Assembly (NCBI GenBank): GCA_038236965.1
Contig: JBBRZF010000140.1
Coordinates: 1-9,520, forward strand
Source: JBBRZF01 sp038236965
Lineage (GTDB): Bacteria > Acidobacteriota > Terriglobia > Terriglobales > Acidobacteriaceae
Length of the DNA stretch: 9,520 nucleotides
Direction: 5' to 3'
Below the pieces are notes generated by a model. The model did not search any database. It was given only the letters and a program-made list of their open reading frames with translations, and was not told the DNA's origin. The stretch's first letter is position 1. Each line of letters opens with the position of its first letter. This document shows positions 1 through 6,255 of the stretch, piece by piece. Both the position numbers and the translations under genes were made by a program.

Positions 1-731
1 TGAAATCCGTCGCTCTCTTCCTGGCAATCATCGCATCCACTTTTGCAGCAGCCCAGACCACCGCGCCTTTCCTCACCCTCACCAACATAGACGAAAAGTT
101 GTTCACCACCTGCGGAAGCTGTGGCAACAGCGGCGGCTCCGGCACGCTCGCCAACTACCAGCAGAGCATCGTTTCCAGCTACACAGTCGACGGACGCTCC
201 TCTGAGTTCTATCTCGACGCAGCTAGTGGCTCTTATGCCAACGCCTACTGGTACCTCAAAAATTGGGACGCGCCCTCCAAAGTGCCCACCAATATTCGCT
301 ATTCGTTCTCGCTCTACATCCCCGCCGACAAATCCTCCGCCATGCACGCCATCGAGTTCGCTACTGGTATGCGTTGGACGGACAGCTATATGTACCGCTT
401 CGCCTGGCAGATGAACTTCGGCAGCATGAAGTGGCGCATCTACGATCCCTACCTCGGCAAGTGGGTAGAGACGGGAATCAACCTGACAGGCGTCAAGTTC
501 GGCTCGTGGAACACCATCGTCGTCGAAGGCGCGCCCAACCTCTCAACCAAGGGAACCAGGAATCTCGCCGTGACCATCAACGGCGTACGCAAAGCGACCT
601 CGGTCACCACCCGCGCCCGCAAGGAATCCTCCACCCGACGCTACCTAGTCAACGCCTTCCAGCTTGACTCAAACAAACTGGGCGACGCCTACCAGGTCTA
701 CGTCGATAAGATGAACGTCCAGTTGTTCTAA
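1..731 (+). CDS. Secreted protein of unknown function, possibly jelly-roll fold; first base of start codon outside the window
   Basis: The window opens with TG followed in frame by AAATCC, so the start codon (ATG or GTG) lacks only its first base and the protein is 243 residues. The N-terminus is a clear signal peptide: MKS, a hydrophobic run to about residue 15, then FAAAQ, giving likely cleavage after A18. The mature protein is therefore exported to the periplasm or outside. A CGSCG motif sits at residues 38-42, the only cysteine cluster. The rest is rich in aromatic and beta-prone stretches (for example YWYLKNW, MYRFAWQMNFG, MKWRIYDPYLGKWVE), a pattern common in secreted jelly-roll or carbohydrate-binding domains. 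That fold is inferred only from composition; I recognise no family. A start at the in-frame TTG at 99 would remove the signal peptide and is unlikely. A strong terminator follows at 800-839. Confidence 0.75.
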   Translation, partial: KSVALFLAIIASTFAAAQTTAPFLTLTNIDEKLFTTCGSCGNSGGSGTLANYQQSIVSSYTVDGRSSEFYLDAASGSYANAYWYLKNWDAPSKVPTNIRYSFSLYIPADKSSAMHAIEFATGMRWTDSYMYRFAWQMNFGSMKWRIYDPYLGKWVETGINLTGVKFGSWNTIVVEGAPNLSTKGTRNLAVTINGVRKATSVTTRARKESSTRRYLVNAFQLDSNKLGDAYQVYVDKMNVQLF

Positions 732-757
732 AGATGACCATGCAGTTGTTCTAAAGA
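720..757 (+). repeat. 15-bp direct repeat across the stop codon
   Basis: The 15 bases CAGTTGTTCTAAAGA occur at 720-734 and again at 743-757, 8 bases apart. The first copy encodes the last residues of the secreted protein and its TAA stop (729-731). The second is an untranslated duplicate, apparently a small local duplication. Confidence 0.8.
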
Positions 758-799
758 AGATGTGCCGCGATCGCCTCGCTCGCGGCCCTCCTGATTGGT

Positions 800-839
800 G
801 CCCCGCAATATGCCAGACGTTGGCATATGCGGGGCTTTT
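800..839 (+). terminator. Rho-independent terminator after the secreted-protein gene
   Basis: The left arm at 800-815 and right arm at 821-835 form a stem of 15 pairs with one bulged A and a 5-base loop (GACGT, 816-820). TTTT follows at 836-839. The position, 69 bases after the stop codon at 731, fits termination of that gene. Confidence 0.8.
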
Positions 840-877
840 GACTTTGCCTTTGACTTTGACTTTCGTTCAGCCGGTGC

Positions 878-914
878 CCCACGTTCGCGCCGTGCCTTTC
901 GGCGTTAACGTGGG
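878..914. repeat. Long imperfect palindrome (hairpin)
   Basis: The arms CCCACGTT (878-885) and AACGTGGG (907-914) are perfect inverted repeats. The stem continues inward with CGCGCCG (886-892) against CGGCGTT (900-906), with one mismatch and one G-T pair, around a 7-base loop TGCCTTT. No T-tract follows on either strand, so it is more like a dispersed palindromic element than a terminator. Confidence 0.65.
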
Positions 915-1132
915 TTGTCGGTGCCCGGGAGAAACATATCTCTTGTTATGGCACGGAAACTCCTACGATTTCATGAATCCGGGCACGGTGCCCTAATCAT
1001 GCCCGCCGTTGGCATACATGGGAGTTGCCAACCTCTCATCAAGAGAGAATCGGTCGTGCCTACTATCCAACTGATATTCGCAAGGACATCGCCCTTGGGC
1101 TGTCGCTCAGCCGACCGTTGACTTTGTTTTGA

Positions 1133-1219
1133 GTGCCGTAGGCACGGCCCGAGCCTAGCCCAGCACGAAGTACTGGGGAACCCACACCGCTCCGAACTCA
1201 GTCCCGTAGGGACGGCTGA
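1133..1219. repeat. Two related palindromic repeat units with compensatory stem change
   Basis: Unit one at 1133-1145 is GTGCC-GTA-GGCAC followed by GGC. Unit two at 1201-1213 is GTCCC-GTA-GGGAC, also followed by GGC and enclosed by a further TCAG/CTGA pair (1198-1201 with 1216-1219). The units have the same loop, same stem length and same 3' flank, but differ at a stem position where both sides change together. Between them CCCAG (1159-1163) and CTGGG (1173-1177) form a third hairpin. They resemble REP-like elements common between acidobacterial genes; that resemblance is from memory. Confidence 0.6.
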
Positions 1220-1373
1220 AATAACTCCACCAACTTGAAACCATCCACCCAGTCTGTCGAGAAACTCGGCATCGAAATCCGGTGAAGCGAGTATCATGCG
1301 AAACGCCGGACAATTAGACGTGGAGCAGTTATCGCCATCATGCAAACGGCGAGGCAGGAAGTGTTGAGATCAA

Positions 1374-1919
1374 ATGCAGATCAAAACGACCGCCCAGAAG
1401 GACCCGCTGACAACCTTAACGGTGAAGAACCGCCGCGAACTGAAGAAGGATGAGGCGGCTAAGGTCGAGAAAGGCAAGGCTCCCCGTGTTTGCGGAGCAG
1501 TAACGCTCGGCACGACGATGAGCAGGACTTACAGCTGCGATTCGGAGGGTCACTAAATACAAAACGACAACTCGAACCGGGTTATGACGACCGAGGCACG
1601 GTGGACTACAGTTGGGTTGATGCTGGAACAAAAACGATTGCAGCCACTCATTTCGTCCTTAAGGACGAAACCCTCTTTTACAGCGTGGAATTGGAGAGAG
1701 CGGGCCCAAACGCCCACGCGACTTGTGTGTTGAGCCTCGGCACTACTGTCACTGAAGCAAAAAGACGATTCCGGTCAACTCTCAAGGTCACTGCTGCGTG
1801 GCCGGGATGGGCGTCCATCGTCTTTCGAAATTGAATGGGATGAAGGTACGACGCTCTCCGGCTCTGTTGATGCGAAGGGACGCATTTATTACCTGCACCT
1901 CCTCGGCCCCATTGAATGA
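1374..1919 (+). pseudogene. Small gene of unknown function broken by two compensating frameshifts
   Basis: Coding signal runs in one frame from the ATG at 1374 to about 1550 (stop at 1554). It continues in a second frame, open from 1463, until the stop at 1832-1834, then returns to the first frame up to the TGA at 1917-1919. The second junction is sharp: reading AWPGWASIVF to base 1825 and skipping C1826 gives FEIEWDEG at once, running on to end in YYLHLLGPIE. The first junction lies between 1463 and 1556. Corrected, the product is about 181 residues, lysine/arginine-rich at the start and beta-rich afterwards. I recognise no family. Codons in the first segment mostly end in G or C, supporting real coding origin. 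It may be the remnant of an immunity or accessory gene beside an RHS toxin unit (inference). Sequencing error is the alternative to decay. Confidence 0.4.
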
Positions 1920-2221
1920 TTACAACAGGCATCAAAGACAAGTTCACCGGCAAAGAACGCGATACCGAAACCGGACTGGATTACTTCGGAGCACGATACT
2001 ACGGCTCAAATATGGGCAGGTTCATGACGCCCGATGAGTTCCCCGGCGATCCTGTGGATTTGTTCGACGTTGATGACCCGCCATCTCAGGCTCTCCCGTA
2101 CGCTGATATTACGAATCCGCAGTCGTTGAATAAGTACGCTTATACGTACAACAGTCCTCTGCGATATATCGATCCAGACGGGCACGAGATCAAGCTAACC
2201 CCTTTATTCTCTATAATTTGA
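1916..2221 (+). pseudogene. Orphan C-terminal fragment of an RHS-repeat protein
   Basis: The 101-residue reading frame contains the hallmark end of the RHS core: FTGKERDTETGLDYFGARYYG at residues 10-30, then MGRFMTPDE, NPQSLNKYAYTYNSPLRYIDPDG and a stop soon after. In full RHS proteins this segment closes the shell before the variable C-terminal toxin, and DPDG marks the hinge. Here the hinge is followed only by HEIKLTPLFSII and TGA, and those last codons lie in the dispersed repeat that begins near 2194. A stop lies directly before the ATG in frame, and ATG 1916 overlaps the TGA of the upstream broken gene (ATGA). The fragment has no signal peptide, no plug or N-terminal repeats and no toxin tip, so it is either a displaced remnant or a silent cassette for recombination with a full-length RHS gene. 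Function as a stand-alone protein is unlikely. Confidence 0.75.
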
Positions 2222-2321
2222 CCCCTACTCCATACACCTCAATATTTTGCGAGCCTCTTCGCCGCAAATTATTGAAAACAAGGATTTTAGAAAAAGGAAA
2301 AACCAGGGGGGAGGGGTACCG
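2194..2321 (-). repeat. Dispersed repeat, left copy
   Basis: Read on the minus strand this stretch matches 9006-9132 on the plus strand over most of its length. Shared blocks include a GGTACC/C-rich start, TAAAATCCTTGTTTTCAATA, GCAAAATATTGA and a tail resembling ATATAGATAACAAAGGAGTTA. Differences are scattered substitutions and short indels. It encodes the last residues of the RHS fragment and ends about 60 bases before the selenoprotein gene. Confidence 0.75.
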
Positions 2322-2382
2322 TGCCGCGGATTTCCCTCGACACTCCCTCTCTCCAAAGCTCACAATCAAGCTCAGGAAAATC

Positions 2383-2907
2383 ATGCGAATTCAAAGACTC
2401 GACCGCTCACAAGTAGACGAAGAAACCGGCAAGATGTTCGACCACGTGCAAAAGCAGCGCGGAAACATCCCCAACATGTTCCGAACGGTCGCTCATCGCC
2501 CGGAAATCCTCCGAACGCTCATCGCGCACCTTCGCGCCATCATGGAAACCGGGACCGTTTCCGCCAAGTTCAAGGAACTCGTCATCGTTCGCACCTCGCA
2601 GATAAACCGCTGCGAGTATTGACTGGCCTCTCACACCGTTCTGGCAGAACGGCAAGGCTGGACCAAAGAGCAGCTCGCCAATCTCGCGGACTTCCGCACG
2701 CGCGAAGACTTCACCGCGGCCGAAAAAGCCGCCCTCGAACTCGCCGAACGCGAGACCTCCGCCCCGCACAGTGTCGATGACGATTTCTGGAACCAGTTGC
2801 GCACCCACTTCGACGAAGGACAGATCATCGAACTCGCCGCCGCAATCGGCGTCTTCAACTACTTCAACCGCTTCAATGACGTCCTCAAGATGGAACCGAC
2901 GAAATGA
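2383..2907 (+). CDS. Carboxymuconolactone decarboxylase/AhpD-family selenoprotein (in-frame TGA as selenocysteine 80)
   Basis: Read through the TGA at 2620-2622, this is a continuous 174-residue protein of AhpD-like fold, a family of small all-helical thiol peroxidase and decarboxylase proteins. The family redox motif is intact except for the TGA: E65, then C77-E-Y-U80, then H84. This spacing equals that of mycobacterial AhpD (E118, C130, C133, H137), in which the second cysteine is the peroxidatic one. Sequence on both sides of the TGA is family-typical (LVIVRTSQINRCEY before; LASHTVLAERQGW and IELAAAIGVFNYFNRFND after), with no frameshift. The start ATG at 2383 has AGGA at 2374-2377, five bases upstream. 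A SECIS-type hairpin directly follows the TGA. The gene overlaps the next by ATGA. Likely role, by inference: cytoplasmic peroxide or thiol redox chemistry with a selenol at the active site. The alternative is a nonsense mutation of a TGC or TGT cysteine codon leaving a pseudogene. Confidence 0.75.
2620..2661 (+). promoter_or_regulatory. Candidate bacterial SECIS element with the selenocysteine TGA
   Basis: Directly after the TGA (2620-2622), CTGGCCT (2623-2629) can pair with AGGCTGG (2655-2661) as a lower stem with two G-U pairs. After an internal loop (CTCACA against CA), CCGTTCT (2636-2642) pairs perfectly with AGAACGG (2646-2652) under a 3-base apical loop GGC (2643-2645). Twenty bases separate the TGA from the apical loop, and the loop begins with G. 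Both fit the known bacterial SECIS pattern that recruits SelB. The stems were found by eye, without energy calculation. Confidence 0.65.
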
Positions 2908-3401
2908 ACCGCGCCCGAATCCTGCTTGCACTCGCAACCGCGCTATCGTTAACCATCAGCGCAGCCGCTGAATGTACTCCCATGGAAAAGGCGTCCGACA
3001 AACTAGGCGAGGTCGCTTGCATCCGAGGCAAGGTCCTGCGCACCAGCGAAGGAACCAACGGCGTTCGCTTCCTCCACTTCTGCGAGGAGAACACAGCATG
3101 TCCATTCGTCGTCGTGATGTTCTCGAATAACCTGCGCGACGTCGGCGATTATCGCTTGCTCGCCGGAAACACCATCGAGATCAACGGCAAGGTGAAGCAG
3201 TACCGCGAACAGGTCGAGATCATTCTGCGCGACCGCAAGCAGTTGCGCGGAGAGTACGCCAACCTCCCCAACCTGCCCAAGGACTTCGACGTCTCGCAGC
3301 ACGGCAACTTCAGCGCCGGAAAGTTCAGCGGCCCCAAACGCTCCACCAGCAGGAGCTCGCGCACCAAGACTCCTAAGGAAGTCGATCAGCAGGACGAGTA
3401 G
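2904..3401 (+). CDS. Secreted small OB-fold-like protein coupled to the selenoprotein gene
   Basis: The 165-residue product begins with a signal peptide (MNRAR, hydrophobic to about residue 18, then SAAAEC), with likely cleavage after A22. The E before C24 argues against a lipobox. Residues 35-115 (GEVACIRGKVLRTSEG, FLHFCEE, FVVVMFSNNL, LLAGNTIEINGKVKQYREQ, VEIILRD) have the strand pattern of a bacterial OB-fold domain, of the kind found in small periplasmic proteins. Four cysteines (24, 39, 60, 66) could form disulfides. The last 30 residues are a low-complexity tail rich in Ser, Thr, Lys and Arg. Its ATG overlaps the stop of the selenoprotein gene (ATGA, 2904-2907), so the two are probably translationally coupled. 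The exact ligand or partner cannot be read from the sequence. Confidence 0.75.
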   Translation: MNRARILLALATALSLTISAAAECTPMEKASDKLGEVACIRGKVLRTSEGTNGVRFLHFCEENTACPFVVVMFSNNLRDVGDYRLLAGNTIEINGKVKQYREQVEIILRDRKQLRGEYANLPNLPKDFDVSQHGNFSAGKFSGPKRSTSRSSRTKTPKEVDQQDE

Positions 3402-3482
3402 TTCAGTTGCGCTGTCCATGCTTCAGTTCCGCAATAGAGTATGTCGTCTGGAGCGCAATGGCCGAGACTACAAGGAACCAGC

Positions 3483-4715
3483 TCACGATGCGCGACCTGC
3501 GTGCGGAAGGTCGGCGACGGCGATATTCGGGGCAAAGCGCATCCCGTAGAACAGGATGACCACGGAGATGACTACCGCCACGCTCGCCACCAGCAATCCG
3601 AGCTGCAGGTTTGCGTGGTCTGAGACCCAGCCGATGATGGACGGTGAACTCGCGTCGCCCAGCGCATGGATAATGAACAGGTTCACCGCAACCGCCGTCG
3701 CTCGCACTCCCGCGCCAACCGAGTTCACCAGCGCAGCATTCAACGGGGCCGTGTTCAGCAGCAGGAAGAACTCCCCGATGAAGATGGCCGCATACATCAT
3801 CTTGCCCGTCAGCGTGACCGCACCGATGATCGCCGGAAGCGAGATCAGCATCCCAACGGCCGAGACCCAGTAATACGCGCCCTTGTTCCGCCGCAGCAGC
3901 CTGTCTCCAAGCCATCCGCCGGCCAGCGTGGCGAAGAGCCCGCTGAAGATCGTCATCGCCCCGAAATAAAGATTCGCATCAGCCAACGACACGTTGCGCA
4001 TACGATGCAGAAACGTCGGAATCCACACCTGCATTCCGCCCACCGCAAACGTCATCATCGCCATGCCGAAGGTCGCCGTCAGGTAGGCCGGATTCTTCGC
4101 CAACTCGCGCCAGTTCGGCTTCGCGCCCTTCACGAAGCCGATGTCCTGCGCCCCGCGCTCAGGCTCCGGAACCATCAGCAGTATCGCCGCCAGAATCACG
4201 CCCGGAACCGCGCCCACATAGAACGGCGCGCGCCATCCGTAGAGTGGCCCCAAATGCCCGCCCAAGAGATACCCCATCGCGGTCCCCATCGGAATCGCGA
4301 GATAGAAGATAGAGAGCATTCGCCCGCGCGCCTTCTGCGGATACAGGTCCGAAAGAAACGCCGGGGCAATCGCCACGAACGTAGCTTCGCCGATACCAAC
4401 AATAGCGTGGCGAAACAGCAGTTCCCCGTAGGTATAGGTGAACGCCGTCAGCAGCGTTGCGGCGCTCCACACCACCGCCCCCGCCACCATGATGTACTTC
4501 CGCTTATACCGGTCCGCCAGCGGCCCAATGAGCGGCGCGGCCACCATGTAGCATCCGAGAAACGCCGAGGTCAGCATCCCCACCTGGAAATCCGTGAGAC
4601 GCATCTCGGTCTTGATCAGCGACTGCACGGCGAACAGCACCGAGCGGTCGATGTAGTTAACGAAGTTAAGCGCCGTCAGAATTATGAGCGCCGTGCGCGC
4701 ATGATTTTTCGCCAT
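3483..4715 (-). CDS. MFS transporter, Spinster-like
   Basis: The 410-residue, 12-helix membrane protein carries the MFS motif A between helices 2 and 3 (GPLADRYKRKYIM, residues 64-76), the early NYIDR motif (20-24) and VGIGEATFVAIAPAFLSDLY followed by RGRMLSIFYLAIPMG. This combination is typical of Spinster-type major facilitator proteins, which carry lipids or organic anions in eukaryotes; bacterial substrates are mostly unknown. ATG at 4715 (MAKNHARTAL) is preferred over the ATG at 4763 because homologous sequence starts there and the 16 extra residues overlap the region near the terminator. No strong ribosome binding site is visible. The 3' end faces the OB-fold gene with 81 bases between them and no clear terminator. 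It lies 111 bases downstream of queF but beyond a terminator, so it is probably transcribed alone. Confidence 0.9.
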   Translation of the reverse strand: MAKNHARTALIILTALNFVNYIDRSVLFAVQSLIKTEMRLTDFQVGMLTSAFLGCYMVAAPLIGPLADRYKRKYIMVAGAVVWSAATLLTAFTYTYGELLFRHAIVGIGEATFVAIAPAFLSDLYPQKARGRMLSIFYLAIPMGTAMGYLLGGHLGPLYGWRAPFYVGAVPGVILAAILLMVPEPERGAQDIGFVKGAKPNWRELAKNPAYLTATFGMAMMTFAVGGMQVWIPTFLHRMRNVSLADANLYFGAMTIFSGLFATLAGGWLGDRLLRRNKGAYYWVSAVGMLISLPAIIGAVTLTGKMMYAAIFIGEFFLLLNTAPLNAALVNSVGAGVRATAVAVNLFIIHALGDASSPSIIGWVSDHANLQLGLLVASVAVVISVVILFYGMRFAPNIAVADLPHAGRAS

Positions 4716-4766
4716 CGGTGGCGGGAGTGTAACACAGGCAAGGATGCTGTCCGCTATCAGCAATAA

Positions 4767-4788
4767 GCCGTCAGCAATGCCTGACGGC
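4767..4788 (-). terminator. Terminator hairpin downstream of queF
   Basis: GCCGTCAG (4767-4774) and CTGACGGC (4781-4788) form a perfect 8-pair stem around CAATGC. On the minus strand, the direction of queF, the stem is followed by TTATT. The T-tract is interrupted, so strength is uncertain. Confidence 0.55.
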
Positions 4789-4826
4789 CAACGACGCCTA
4801 CAACCCGATACTTACTTCTTCGGCCG

Positions 4827-5237
4827 CTACTTCTTCGGTCGCGGCCAGCGCGCTTCCACAACCGTTCCGAGTCCGCCGCGCGCGTTGAACTTCCCGCGCA
4901 CTTCGCACCAAACAGGCTTCGTCGCGCGCACCACGTCGTCGAGCACGCGATTGACCACGTTCTCCTGAAAGATTCCGACGTTGCGATACGCCGTCAGATA
5001 CTCCTTCAGCGACTTCAGTTCAAAGCAGCCGTTCTTCGGCATATACCGTATCCACAAAGTTCCAAAATCCGGCAGTCCAGTCTTCGGACACACTGCTGTA
5101 AATTCCGGTATGTCGATCTCAATCTCATATCCGGGATATTGATTCGGCCACGTTTCGATCTCGGGTAGCTTCGCGTCCAGACCGGACTTCGCATGGTCGG
5201 GCGTGTAGCCCAACCTCGTTTCTTTATACTTTGGCAT
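4827..5237 (-). CDS. queF: NADPH-dependent 7-cyano-7-deazaguanine reductase QueF
   Basis: QueF reduces the nitrile of preQ0 to the amine of preQ1 using NADPH, a cytoplasmic step of queuosine tRNA modification. The 136-residue protein is the short, single-domain (unimodular) form. The catalytic residues are visible: nucleophile C50 in FTAVCPKTGLPDFG, the acid D57, and E92, at the same relative spacing as C55, D62 and E97 of Bacillus subtilis QueF. The family motif is ELKSLKEYL at 73-81, with YRNVGIFQE after it. ATG 5237 gives MPKYKETRLGY, a normal N-terminus. It starts 18 bases after the TerC-family gene, so co-transcription is likely, and no preQ1 riboswitch fits in that gap. None of the other queuosine genes (queC, queD, queE, folE) is in the window. 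Confidence 0.95.
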   Translation of the reverse strand: MPKYKETRLGYTPDHAKSGLDAKLPEIETWPNQYPGYEIEIDIPEFTAVCPKTGLPDFGTLWIRYMPKNGCFELKSLKEYLTAYRNVGIFQENVVNRVLDDVVRATKPVWCEVRGKFNARGGLGTVVEARWPRPKK

Positions 5238-5255
5238 GTGTTTATTTTACCGAAC

Positions 5256-6212
5256 TCAGCTTTCGTTTGTACTTTTCTTCGGGAATACCACCGATAGTCC
5301 CACACTCCCGGCGAGCACCAGCACCACCACGCCAAGCGCGATCACGATTGGCACCTCGTAGTAGTGCGACACCAGCATCTTCGTCCCAATGAATACGAGG
5401 ATGATCGCCAGTCCGTAATGCAGCAGATGGAACAACTCCATCATTCCGGCCAGCGCGAAGTACAACGAACGCAATCCCAATATCGCAAATACGTTCGACG
5501 TATAGACGATGAACGGATCGCGCGTGATCGCCAACACCGCCGGAATGGAATCGGCGGCAAAGACCACGTCGGTCGTTTCCACCACCAGCAGCACGAGTGC
5601 AAGCGGCGTCAAATAGCGACGCCCTTCGCGCAGCACAATGAATTTCCCACCGACGTATTCGTCCGTCACTCGCAGGTATTTGCGCGAAAAGCGCACAACA
5701 GGATTCTTGCCCGGATCGGAGTCGCCCTCCTGCTGGCCGAACAGCTTGAATCCCGTGTAAACGAGGAACGCGCCGAAGACGTAGATGATCCAGTGAAAGC
5801 GATTGATAAGCGTGACGCCGGCCACGATGAAGACAAGCCGCATCACCAGTGCGCCAACAATGCCCCAGAACAGCACCTTGTGCTGGTACTGGTCCGGCAC
5901 TTTGAAGTACCGGAACAGTAGAAGGAAGACGAAAAGATTATCGACGCTGAGCGATTCTTCGATCAGGTATGCGGTAATGAATTCCAGCGACAGTACGCGG
6001 TTCGGCCGCTCCGCATGTCCGGTCATCAAGTGCCCGAAGTAGTAGAGCAGTACGGCGAACACTCCGGCTAGGCTGATCCAGACCAGCGTCCACGCGATGG
6101 CCTCGCGGAAGCGCACCACGTGCGCCTTGCGATTGAAGACGCCGAGGTCGAGCGCCAGCATCGCCAGCACAAACACATTGAAAACCAACCAAAAGATCCA
6201 GTTCGCGGGCAC
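5256..6212 (-). CDS. TerC/Alx-family integral membrane protein
   Basis: The 318-residue protein has about eight or nine membrane helices and the two TerC-family signature segments: ESLSVDNLFVF (residues 86-96) and ETTDVVFAADSIPAVLAIT (212-230). Membrane acidic residues D91, E212, D215 and D221 fit the metal-site acidic residues of the family. Alx-type members export manganese, and others accompany exoenzyme metalation or tellurite resistance genes. Manganese export is the likeliest role, by family inference. The length matches Alx-type proteins, with a charged loop at about 160-200. The start is GTG at 6212 (MPANWIFW), 43 bases after the symporter stop; the ribosome binding site is weak. No yybP-ykoY manganese riboswitch fits the short upstream gap. 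No tellurite genes are nearby. Confidence 0.92.
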   Translation of the reverse strand: MPANWIFWLVFNVFVLAMLALDLGVFNRKAHVVRFREAIAWTLVWISLAGVFAVLLYYFGHLMTGHAERPNRVLSLEFITAYLIEESLSVDNLFVFLLLFRYFKVPDQYQHKVLFWGIVGALVMRLVFIVAGVTLINRFHWIIYVFGAFLVYTGFKLFGQQEGDSDPGKNPVVRFSRKYLRVTDEYVGGKFIVLREGRRYLTPLALVLLVVETTDVVFAADSIPAVLAITRDPFIVYTSNVFAILGLRSLYFALAGMMELFHLLHYGLAIILVFIGTKMLVSHYYEVPIVIALGVVVLVLAGSVGLSVVFPKKSTNES

Positions 6213-6255
6213 GGTGGAATTCTACATTAAATGATTCATGATGTTTTAACTTGCG

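Larger units (their letters stand above)
840..1370. other. Repeat-rich intergenic region without a supportable gene
   Basis: This stretch holds a run of GACTTT units (840-864), the long hairpin at 878-914, inverted copies of GTGCCCGG (921-928) and CCGGGCAC (979-986), a GGCAC/GTGCC hairpin at 982-992, and the hairpin pair at 1133-1219. Open frames here read straight through the palindromes on both strands, lack ribosome binding sites and have no recognisable protein features. I see no tRNA or rRNA. Confidence 0.6.

Noticed and set aside
760..996. Reading frame of 78 codons after the first gene
   Set aside because: It spans the terminator and the hairpin repeat and has no protein-like features.
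971..1345. A 124-residue minus-strand reading frame
   Set aside because: It reads through the palindromic repeats, has no ribosome binding site and resembles no family.
2218..2622. A 134-residue frame starting at ATG 2218 and ending at the TGA
   Set aside because: Its first 55 residues are translated repeat and leader sequence. Family homology and the ribosome binding site both start at 2383, and the TGA is better read as selenocysteine.
3403..3915. Minus-strand frame ending in a membrane-like stretch (VSWFLVVSAIALQTTYS)
   Set aside because: It overlaps the MFS gene in another frame, and the MFS protein is complete without it, so it is a shadow and not a frameshifted tail.
5238..5255. preQ1 riboswitch before queF
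   Set aside because: Only 18 bases separate queF from the gene upstream, and no pseudoknot sequence is visible.
6213..6255. yybP-ykoY manganese riboswitch before the TerC-family gene
   Set aside because: The gap is only 43 bases, too short for the known fold, and I see none of its motifs.
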